From NCBI GenBank assembly GCA_033064195.1, contig JARBJD010000238.1, forward strand, positions 53,267 to 117,266: a DNA stretch of 64,000 nucleotides, in the 5' to 3' direction. The DNA comes from Blattamonas nauphoetae. Its lineage: Eukaryota > Preaxostyla > Oxymonadida. Positions 1 through 9,000 of this stretch are shown in pieces (positions within the stretch are counted from its first letter, which is position 1; each line of letters starts with the position of its first letter). The position numbers and the translations under genes are program-made. The notes beneath the pieces were generated by a model. That model made no database searches. It saw nothing but the letters and a program-made list of their open reading frames with translations, and was not told the origin of the DNA.

Positions 1-696
1 GCGTTGTCCTTCCTCTACGAGTCAATGTGCAATTCATCATTTTTTGTTCGATATCGTCTCATGGAATCCGATCTCATCAGCAAACTGTTGGCGACAACTC
101 AAACTGACATACTACCAATATCAATATGCAGAAGGGTATTCCGCACGCTCGTTAATATCGTCATCTATTGCCTCCAACTCGCCCGTCCCTATCTTTTCTG
201 TGAATTTGGCTTAACTGAAGTACCCGATGCATTCACTCGTCGTGAAATGATCTTCCCGAAGGTCGTGATCCCATTGTCTCAATTTGTGGCATTTCTGATA
301 TCAAACCGGTTCTTCCTCAATAAAGACTTAACAATCTACGTGATGGCTCTATTGGGCACACTGATTGAAATAAGCCCATTTCATCGTCCAACATTGGAAT
401 TTGTTGTCACATCTCCGATTGCGTTTGCATTCTCAAGTTGTCTCTCGACAGAATTCACTCCAGTTCTCAAGAATTCTCTTTTCTGCATCTACCGTTCACT
501 CGGAGATTGGAAGAACAAAGGCCCAGAAGTTGTCCAATCTGGAAAACGGATGATGCGAGCTCTGTTATCGGAAGGCTTCGAAGACACACTCGAACAGATG
601 CCGATGTCCGAAAAGATCGGAACTTTTAAGAGCAGCGTTGTTGAGTGTCACACTCTCTCACAGAAACTGGGATCGAATGTGACAAGGTCGCAATAG
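1..696 (+). CDS. ARM/HEAT-like repeat family protein, 5' partial
   Basis: The frame is open at the left edge, so the N-terminus lies outside the window; the visible part is about 231 residues ending at a TAG. It is alpha-helical and Leu/Phe-rich with no membrane segment I trust, consistent with ARM/HEAT-like superhelical repeats. The C-terminal signature (EGFEDTLEQ followed by about 30 residues and LGSNV) recurs in the minus-strand relatives at 3029-3666 and, more weakly, 3842-4934, so this is a local multigene family. I recognise it as a family common in Blattamonas-type genomes, from memory and without a search. Function is unknown; such solenoids usually bind other proteins. Confidence is high that it codes, low on function. 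Confidence 0.7.
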   Translation, partial: ALSFLYESMCNSSFFVRYRLMESDLISKLLATTQTDILPISICRRVFRTLVNIVIYCLQLARPYLFCEFGLTEVPDAFTRREMIFPKVVIPLSQFVAFLISNRFFLNKDLTIYVMALLGTLIEISPFHRPTLEFVVTSPIAFAFSSCLSTEFTPVLKNSLFCIYRSLGDWKNKGPEVVQSGKRMMRALLSEGFEDTLEQMPMSEKIGTFKSSVVECHTLSQKLGSNVTRSQ

Positions 697-948
697 ACTG
701 AGTCTCAAAAGACGCGTCGAAGCCACCTCTCTGGAATGGCACCACAATGAATTCTGCGGACTCTCCTCGGATGTTGGGAATGCTCTGATTGCTGGTCCAG
801 ATGAACAGCTTCTGAGATTACCTCCAATCGTCAATAAATGGTTTGCTCTTTTGGGTTGGTCGTTCTCAACGCGGCTGTCTTTGACTGTCACATCGTCAAC
901 CGTACTCTCTCCAAACAGTTGCTTGCGTCCCTGCCCGATGCATTGTGA
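500..948 (+). repeat. left arm of a diverged inverted duplication
   Basis: The 3' end of the ARM-like gene and about 200 bp beyond its stop match, in reverse orientation, 2826-3280. For example the stretch starting near 752 (ggactctcctcggatgttgg) reappears in reverse complement near 2995-3015. Similarity continues past the stop codon in both copies, so the duplicated unit includes 3' flanking DNA, or the family once had a longer coding region. Confidence 0.65.
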
Positions 949-984
949 CCTGATTATCTTTCCCATTCTCCACTTTTGAACCAT

Positions 985-1683
985 CTCCCAATTATATCTC
1001 GTTTATCTCGTCGAATTTGGATGTGCCCCACATTCACACCATACCACAGCCATCTCCGATTTGTTTGAGGTGTGTTTTTGCTCTTTGGGGCTTCTTATTT
1101 TGGTGCCATTGGCAGGATCTTCTTCTTGTTCTTTTCCGTCCTCTTCTCTTTCTGTATCATGTCTTGACTTTCATTTTTTCTCATTCTCTCCTTCTAACAG
1201 GCCATGATCAAGGGATGGGTGTGTATAACATCGATCTTGAGTTCTTGTCGACGAACCCTCACTCTTTCCCTTTGTCCATCAACTTCTGCTCTTTTCGTAT
1301 TTTCCTGTCCATACCAACCACGTGCCTGTCTGTCCGTGATTCATCCGTCTCAGAGACGATTGATGCATCGGAATGGTCGGGATCAGCCCAAACGTGAACG
1401 AGAGTGACTCCACTAAGTCTGTCGGATCCCGACTGAAGCAGACGAAGTCCATCGGCCGTCTCCTTCCTCCAACCAACCCTGCCCTCGAGTGGGTCACGCA
1501 CCCGACGAGCAAGACCGACGAGACACTTCCCATCGCCCTTTCCACACTCGCCCGCGATCTGTTTTATGGCTTCACGGGCTTTTGTCTTTGTTGACGTCGA
1601 TGTTATTTTCTATCTTAACAAGGTGTTTTTTCACATTTTCGGAAAAATAAACGATCAAACCATTCTAGTTTACCTGTCGCAGT
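985..1683. other. intergenic stretch, no assignable gene
   Basis: No frame here resembles the neighbouring families. A GC-richer patch at about 1373-1594 holds a 73-codon plus-strand frame with a polar, lysine- and threonine-containing product; it could be a small exon but nothing supports expression. The last 70 bases before the next gene are T/A-rich. Confidence 0.4.
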
Positions 1684-2484
1684 TTGCGTGTGAACGTGTC
1701 CCCACTGATGCTCACCAACGAACAACAACGCTTCACCATCGTGGGTATGATTTCTGTTTGCTTCATGGGATTTTTAGCACAAGGATGTACAGGTGCAATG
1801 ACGATATTGATCATTATTGGGGTTGTATGCATACCAATATCAGTCACGCTTGCGTCGATCTACTTCCCGCAATACTTGGTTGTCTTTATCCTTCTTCCGA
1901 TTTTGCATATTCTTGGTGCAATATACATTGGAATTGTTTTTGGTCGTCGAACACAAATCACAGTTGATTCGTCCGACACGACAATGGTGATGACAGTTTC
2001 AGACGGATGGATCCGCCGCCTCTGCACATGTTTCGGTGAAAATGACATTCAAGGGACACACACGTACAGATTCCAAGACGTTTTGCAGGTGAAGACCCTC
2101 AATCTGTACGGAAGCACGCGTATTGTGATCTATTTCGTGAATGGCTATGTGTTCAAATCTTTGTCGTCGTTTGACAGGGATGATGCGATGAGGTTCGTAC
2201 AAACGATCAATGCATTCCTGATCCAAAACGGCCCACAGAACATTTTTGGCGCTCCTCTCGTTGTCGGGAATGGATCCACTGAAGAGATGATGATGGCCGG
2301 CAATGTTCCGCCGATGTATGCAATGCCGCATGTGTATGGAGGACAGCCAGGCTACACATCTGGGCAAGGAGGCGTTGTTCAACAAGGCGCTTACCAAAAC
2401 GCACAACCACAAGGATATGTACAATTACAGTCAGTACCTCATACTATCACCTCTTCGGGGGCCATGGAACCATCAAAAGAATAG
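1684..2484 (+). CDS. two-helix membrane protein with Gly/Gln/Tyr-rich tail
   Basis: A 266-residue protein. After a short polar start come two hydrophobic segments (about residues 20-55 and 58-85) separated by a tight turn near Tyr-Phe-Pro-Gln, a hairpin-like membrane anchor. Residues about 88-185 form a soluble domain with alternating beta-type residues (TQITVDSS, RIVIYFVNGYVF) that could be a small beta-barrel of PH-like type; this is inference. The last 70 residues are rich in Gly, Gln, Tyr and Pro with QPGY-like motifs, typical of disordered tails. A second Met at residue 9 (MLTNEQQ) is an equally plausible start. No family recognised; probably an endomembrane or plasma-membrane protein facing the cytosol. 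It lies between two inverted ARM-like copies and has no visible intron. Confidence 0.75.
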   Translation: MRVNVSPLMLTNEQQRFTIVGMISVCFMGFLAQGCTGAMTILIIIGVVCIPISVTLASIYFPQYLVVFILLPILHILGAIYIGIVFGRRTQITVDSSDTTMVMTVSDGWIRRLCTCFGENDIQGTHTYRFQDVLQVKTLNLYGSTRIVIYFVNGYVFKSLSSFDRDDAMRFVQTINAFLIQNGPQNIFGAPLVVGNGSTEEMMMAGNVPPMYAMPHVYGGQPGYTSGQGGVVQQGAYQNAQPQGYVQLQSVPHTITSSGAMEPSKE

Positions 2485-2683
2485 GAGCTGATGACGTGTA
2501 GCGATTTTTGAAGTCGCTCTTTTTGTTTCTTTCCTCGAGTGTTTAACAGCCTTTCAGGATGTCTCTGTACAAATCTTCTTTTTGATGATTTATGTTTTCA
2601 TCAATTTTCGATTATAACACTTTTCTGATGATTGTTTTTTGAGCAAAACACCTCGAAATCAAACATCTATCGTCTGTAAACAA

Positions 2684-2714
2684 AATGAACGAAGAATAAT
2701 AATTCTTTTCATGA
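2684..2714 (+). repeat. 31-bp direct repeat, left copy
   Basis: This 31-bp segment recurs at 3717-3747 with about three mismatches, in the same orientation. The two copies bracket the ARM-like pseudogene and its 3' duplicate, so they may mark the edges of a duplicated or inserted block. The core is AT-rich and close to palindromic. Confidence 0.6.
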
Positions 2715-2825
2715 CCTACAGTTGAAAAAAGTTCACCAGTGTTCTCGAAGGGGATCGAGTGTCGAGATAAACAATCCTCCGAACCAGAGTAGCGTCTGTC
2801 GCAACAGGAGGGAAGGTCCGACCTT

Positions 2826-3280
2826 GCTGCAATGCATCGTTCAGGGACGCAATGAATTGTTTGGAGAGACGACGGTTGACAATGTGACAGTCAAAGACAG
2901 CCGCGCAGAGAACGACCTTCCCAAAAGAGCAAACCATTTCTGGACGATTGGAGGCCATCCCAGAATCTGTCCGTCGGCACCAGCAATCAATGCATTCCCA
3001 ACATCCGAGGAGAGTCCACAGAAATATGTTAGAAATCTTCGAAAGAGTCGGATTCGTTCTCAAAGTCTTCTTCGTCATCGTTTTCAGTGAATTCCACATT
3101 CGATCCCAGCAATTGCGAGATTGAATGACACGTCTCGACAACTTCGTCGCCAAATGATTCGCTCTTGTCATGTTTCAGCGTCTGTTCGAGTGTGTCTTCG
3201 AAGCCTTCCGAAAACAGAGCTTGTATCATCTGTTTTCCAGATTGGACAACTTCTGGGTCTGGTGCATTCCATTCATCCAG
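2826..3280 (-). repeat. right arm of the inverted duplication
   Basis: Reverse-orientation counterpart of 500-948, covering the C-terminal coding part of the pseudogene at 3029-3666 and about 200 bp of its 3' flank. Confidence 0.65.
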
Positions 3281-3666
3281 TGAACTCTTGTTGTTTCCAA
3301 AAGTAACGACAACGCTGCCTCAACCACAGTCGAGTGGGGAGATGATAATAGAGTGAGAATGCTCTCAATAAAGCCAGAAGGTGATCCAGCTGCTGAGAGA
3401 ACGATGTTTCTTGTCGGTTGGAGACTTTTCAAAAATCGGGCAGCTGTGTCTTGAAGGGCACCGTCAAATGGATATTCTGCTTTCACGAGGGCAACAAGTG
3501 AACAGTAAATGGTCGATTTGTCATCAAATGACAATTCATTGTTCATATCGAAATATAGAAAAGGCTCTTCGTTAAACCTGATAGTCGAAGGTGATTCCTT
3601 AGAACCATTCGATAAGGCGTCATTAACTGTGTTCGAAGCGAGTGTTTCGTCTTCCATGGAAAACAA
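3029..3666 (-). pseudogene. ARM/HEAT-like family member, internally deleted and frameshifted
   Basis: The N-terminal frame (146 codons from 3666) has the family head with YCSLVALVKAEYPFDGALQD and a repeat ending in LLLETT. The C-terminal frame (66 codons from 3229) has the SEGFEDTLEQ and LLGSNV tail plus an acidic end (ENDDEEDFENES). The frames meet near 3225-3260: the sequence reads from one into the other with a one-base phase change at codons equivalent to PEVVQSGK. Compared with the plus-strand relative at 1-696, most of the central helical repeats are absent. It is therefore a shortened, probably non-functional copy. A spliced gene is possible, but I see no good GT...AG pair that would restore both frame and the missing centre. 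Confidence 0.6.
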
Positions 3667-3716
3667 TTGAGGATCTTCCCATGAAGTTGTTGATTGAACT
3701 GATAGTCTGGTATTAC

Positions 3717-3747
3717 AATGAACGAAGTATAATGATTCCTTTCATGA
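3717..3747 (+). repeat. 31-bp direct repeat, right copy
   Basis: Partner of 2684-2714. It sits upstream of the pseudogene start (minus strand), so if it is regulatory it would belong to that gene's 5' region. Confidence 0.6.
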
Positions 3748-3841
3748 TTGCATCTCTTTCATTTGAAGACAATCAGTGTGAAAATAAACAAATGATGTGC
3801 TTTCGTCGATTAACTTGATGCGTTTTCGTCGTTTGAGTCAT

Positions 3842-4934
3842 CTAAACATGCGAAGGGGTGTTCATCCCCAATAATTTCATGAGATTAAGCGAGTTGGTCC
3901 TTACTTTGTTTCCGTTTTTGGACAATTTCTTGTGAAGCATGTCTTGTTCGAGTCCATCTCCGAACCCTTCTTTTTCCAGTTCCTGCAACACTATTCTCCC
4001 TTTGCTTGCAGATTCTGTTCCACATGCCTTCCATTGGTTGACAGCATCGAAAATCAACCTCATGGTGGCCTGATGCGCGTATTCGAGTTCCACTTTCGAG
4101 AGAAGCGATAGGAAGGCCATTGGGACGTCTGAAGAACAAATAAAAGCAAGTCGTGGCTGGCAGAAGACACTAACTTCAAAGATATAGAACAGTAAGTATA
4201 GTGTGAGTTGGCATTCATCGTTCAACGACAGAAGGCGATGATGGCGAGATATCTGGACGAGTGACGGTTCTATCGGGATCAACACTTCATGCAGCATCAT
4301 ATCTCGGATTGAGTGAGGGTCAATGTTGAAAATGGTGTCGAATATTATAGGGTGAGCCGAAATGGAGGCTTAATCTGAAAATGGCGAGGATTTCCTCTAT
4401 GAGTCTTTTATTCGGAAGGATTGACAGATCCTGAAGGTAAGGTGTTGAAAGGATTCTGGGGATGAGTTTGGAGGATAATATGGCTTGTTGGTTGGATGGT
4501 GAGCCGCTTCTGAGACATTCATGAATGAATGCCAGAGCATCCCCGACAATCGATTGACGTGATGTTGAGAGGAGAACAGCGACAAAATCCACAAACACAG
4601 CTGCAGTGTTTGTGGAGTTCTGTCCAATGGCCTTCAAAATAGCGTCGGTGTCATCTGATTTTCTGATATTGTGACTGATCGAAGTAATAAACACTGATGC
4701 TTTACTAAAATGTTCATCTCTAAATTTGAAGCCATCTCTGAACATTGAAACAAGAGAGATAAAGATTGGTGATACGCAATCATCTGTGATTGGATCGATC
4801 TGATTCCAGTCCAGGAAGGGTGAGTATTCTGGGTCAATCAGATGAGAATGAGGAGGAAAGGAGGGATGCCTTCTGATGAGACTATTCTGAAGTTGTGATA
4901 TTCTCTGGAGAGAATTGTCCTCATTGCGCGTCAC
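3842..4934 (-). CDS. ARM/HEAT-like family protein with one frame change
   Basis: Starts at 4934 and reads 204 codons; the frame then changes and a second frame of the same family runs to the stop at 3842 (152 codons from 4300). The product begins with a family-like head (DPEYSPFLDWNQID), has helical repeats in the middle, and ends with EGFGDGLEQ and LLGMN, the family tail. The second frame can be followed upstream of 4300 through a family-like stretch (about 4305-4375), so the break lies about 50-60 bases before the first frame's stop, close to a TTTTCAG that could be a 3' splice site. Hence either a short intron or a single-base frameshift; I cannot decide. Function unknown, presumed protein-binding solenoid. 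Confidence 0.55.
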
Positions 4935-6001
4935 ACATTTTTGGGACGATCAAGATCACTCAAATGATTTGGCCAGATAACACAAAATGAGTCGTGAGAC
5001 AAGAGTAACCATGATGGAAACATGTCTGGCATATTCACAGATTCACTAAAAGAACGCTATGACTGAGATGTGGATGGGCGAAGAGATGCGAAATGGATGA
5101 AATTCCATGAAATGACTGTTTGCTGAGAAAGGAAAATGATTCCGAACTATGGTTGCACCAACTGTCGAGCATAACAAAAAGTGATGAGTCTGAAAGAAAG
5201 ATGGAATGGTTGAAGAAATGAGAGATAAGTTGAAGTATGAAGTCGTTCCGAGTCCACATTCCACGACTCTCCCGACAGAGTTACGAGAAGAAGGAAGAGT
5301 GTCCAAAATATGAAAAAACGAAGATGCGGACGAAAAGAAGACTGTAATGGATAGTGTGCTCATCGATGTGTCTGTCATCCAGACTGGTCCTCTGTCGACT
5401 CATCTTTGCGTCGAAGCTTCAAAACGGGCAATGAACGCTTTGGAAGGTGACAGACTGGGATGAGGAACAGACAGCGATGAGCAGGGGGAATGTTGTTGAG
5501 ATGTCTGGTATGTGTTGGTGTGTGAAGGTTGTGAGATGAGTTGGAGGAATAAGTGGACGCCAGCGCGGATTTCATTCCTCCTTCTTCTTCCAAACCGCTC
5601 GAACATCTCCAAATCGCGGAGAGTGAACGAAACGAGTCTGACTCCAACAAACATCCGAAAGCGGTTGTGACGTGAGAGAATGAGATCTTTCGAACGGGTC
5701 TGACGTGACGACTGGCTGTGCAGACACTTCCTGCTTCGAATTGGTGTGTGGTGGTTGTGATTGTGGTGAGGGTGACGTGGAGTTCGGCGAAGTGTGAGAG
5801 TGTGGGTCGGCAGGCAACTTGCCCAACTGACTCCCCTTTCTTAAATAGTTGATTGATTGTCGAGAGTGAGAGGGAAATGAAGACGATGGATGAGTCTCCA
5901 GCGGCTCGTGGGATCTCAAAAGAATGGGAATGGATGCACCAGACTGTGACGTGTTCCAGTGTCCACAAAAGAAAAATAAGGAAAGGCCTGCTCCTCTCTT
6001 T
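4935..6001. other. about 1.07 kb without an assignable gene
   Basis: Several overlapping minus-strand frames of 70-197 codons exist (5035-5968), but their products are low-complexity Ser/His/Pro/Thr mixtures and none resembles a family in the window. The last part probably holds the 3' flank of gene 1, which ends at 6002. I see no RNA gene or repeat. Confidence 0.4.
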
Positions 6002-9000
6002 CTAACTCTCCGCCACATTCTGCTTTTCCATCGCCGGTTCACCAAACTCCACATTCGAATCCAGAAGCGATGCAATCTCGTCGAGAGTTGGTCGCTCTTT
6101 GGGATTCAAAGTCAGACATCGCCGTACAAGCTCAATTTTAGACTCGTTCGTCCACGAGTCCATCAGCGGCAGCGATCCTGTCCCCATCTGTCGCTGAGCG
6201 TTCACTGCATCGATTTCCCCGAAGGGCACAAGACCAGTCTCTATTTCCCACAAGATCAGGCCAAGACTAAAAACTGCCGCTTTGGTTGTGTCGATCTCTC
6301 CTTTCTTGTCTGCCACTTCGGGTGCCATCCAGCGCTGTGCCTCGCTTTGTCGATTCGACGACTGATCATTCAGTGACTGCGAGAGAGACGAGGCATTGAT
6401 TGCTGTGTTCGCCTGAACTGTTTCGCTGTCGTTCGTGCTTTGGAAAAGAAGATAGTCGTTTTCATCAAGATACACCCACAACGGCGACAGATTCGTCAGA
6501 ATCGGCATTTTCGGGTTGTGTTTCGCAATCTGAGCGAGTCCTCGTGTGATCATTCTGAACACTGCTGGTTTATTGAGAGGAGAGCCTTCCTTGTGAAGTC
6601 TGTTGTAGAGCGTGTTGTTCACGTTCACAGGCACCTCAATCAGCGGTCCCTCACATCTCACTCCCATCTTCGTCTTCCCATTAGCCTCACCTCGGCCACC
6701 GCTGTTCAAACTGGCCATCGTGTCGAGGTAGTCTTTCTGTGCCACAGCGTCTGATCCGATGGTGGTTGGGACGTTGTGATGGATGAGATGGTTGGTGTCA
6801 TCGGCGTTCATGGAGGCGACAGCCGCTGCTGGTTCGTCGTGTTTTTCGACATCGATCGGATCATGATGATCCATCTCTCTTGTCATACCATCCTGATTTC
6901 CCTTTCGTTGTCTCTTTCTTCGAAGGATCAGCACAATTATGAGAACTACGATAACTGCAATAATGACAACGAGCACTGGAATCAGCCAAACAAGAATTTT
7001 CTTCGCTTGTTCCAGTGTGTGTGCCTTCTTCGCTGACACGTCACTGATTTTCAACACAAAGTGGTTGTCCTTGCTCTGATTCAGCCCAAAGGCGAGTCGA
7101 GCATGGATTTCGAGTGAGTGGTCGATGTCTTCGATGAACGACCGATTCAGTGTGAGATTCACCGAAGTTTCTTTCCATTCTGATGAATTCAGACCTGCCA
7201 GATCGATCGTGGTCGATCTCTTCTCCACTTTCTCCTTCTCGTCCCACTCCACCACCTCCAATCCCAACCCACACGGCATCAGAACCGATCCAAAGAGTGA
7301 CACTTCGTACACGTCTTTGGTGGATTTTGATGTCGTCTTGTTCGAGTCCAGCGTCGGAATGAACAACAGTTTCGTCTCATCCACACTCTTTGAGTTCAGA
7401 TGGCAGTCTCCAAGAGCCATCCACGCAGAAGGAGTGTCATGTGTCCCATCTCCACCGTTCAGCGTTCCAATCCGAACTTCTCCCTCATCCGTACACAGAA
7501 TGTTTCGTCTGGCTGAAGGGAAGGATTCATGGTTTGGTGTGTTGTCTCGGAAGATCGTGCCATCGACAGTGATTGTTCCATTCTTCAAGTTCAGTGCTCC
7601 TTGAGGCAGTTCATAAAACACTGTTGAGATGAGTGTGGTTGTACAGTTGTCAAGTTGAATCACTCCACTCGTCCACTCGCAGATTGAGAGAGTGTCGGTG
7701 TTCGGAACAGGAATGTTCACTCCATCAATCACACAATTCTCCAAAATAATCGTTGAATTCACTCCACACAGGAACACAAACGACTCTGAAGGCGATTCAA
7801 CAGCAATTTCAACTTTGTTGAGCTTCAAAGTGCCTTCGTTCACAGTGATCAGACCAGACCCATCTGGATGTGTTGTGTCGGCAGGAATTCGGACGACTCC
7901 ATTCGCAACCTTTCCGTTCTCGATCAACACAGAGACACCATCCGGAATAGAAATCGGTTTGGTCTCCTTCGTCTCTTTCAGAATTTTGACGATGATCACG
8001 TCGTATCGGAGTCCATCAGCGATGCCCCACACCTTCTCAATCGACACACAAGGGTTGGTTTGATCACCACACGTCCGATCATCAAAAGTGGATGTCCGAT
8101 CAACAAACAACGTGATGTTGGGTGGCTTCTCAAATGTTGTGAACGTGTCAACTTCCTTTCTCATCGGATGAGGAAGTGATTCTGCTTTCAGTTCATCAAC
8201 TGCGTATTCAGTCCGATATTCGAAAGTGTCACTCCAACCAATCGGATACGATGTTGTTTCTCCTCTCTGTGATGTCGAGAACGTGACTGGTAAGGTTTTC
8301 CCAGATGCCAATTTCAGAATGTAGTTGTCGCTGGTATTCACGTTCTCAGCTGACAGAACAAGCTTGAAAGACGTGCAAGGTGAGTTTGTGAATGTGAACG
8401 AGATGGACTTGAGGAGCGGTGAAGCTGGGACAGTGAATTGTTTCGCCTGAGGATTGATGATGATTGGGGTGTTGTCTTTCGTGATCTGTGCGATCGTGTA
8501 AACTGCACCGAACACAACGTGTGATGTCTCAGACACATTTGTTGAGATTGAGCAAGAGAGCGTTCCGTTTTCGTGGCGAGTGAGATCGACAACGATGTCA
8601 GTGTTCGAGGCATCAGGTTGGAGTGTGAGCTCGTAGACACCAGAATCGAACACCCTTCCTTTAAACGTCAGGGTCAGACTTTTCTCGTCATCACTCAGAA
8701 CTGGTGTTACTCCCTCCAATCGAGTCGGTTCTGTTGGTGTCGTGAATAAGAGAGTGCTGTCGATGTATTTCGCTGACGACAGAGACACAACACGATATTC
8801 CTGACCAAAGGCGAGCGTGGATGTCGGATACAGAGAGATCAACGCTGTGACTGTCGAGTCGTCTCCAGATGTGGTGACCGATCCAGGAAGAACAATCTTG
8901 TCTGACCCTGTTTCTGAACCAGGCACAACTGACGACAGAACAACTGTCAGCGTTGCACTTTCAGCTGGTAGTTGATGTCCAGTCAGTGTGAGCGTTGTCC

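Noticed and set aside
4935-5968. Overlapping minus-strand frames up to 197 codons
   Set aside because: Low-complexity Ser/His/Pro products in competing frames; no relation to any neighbour.
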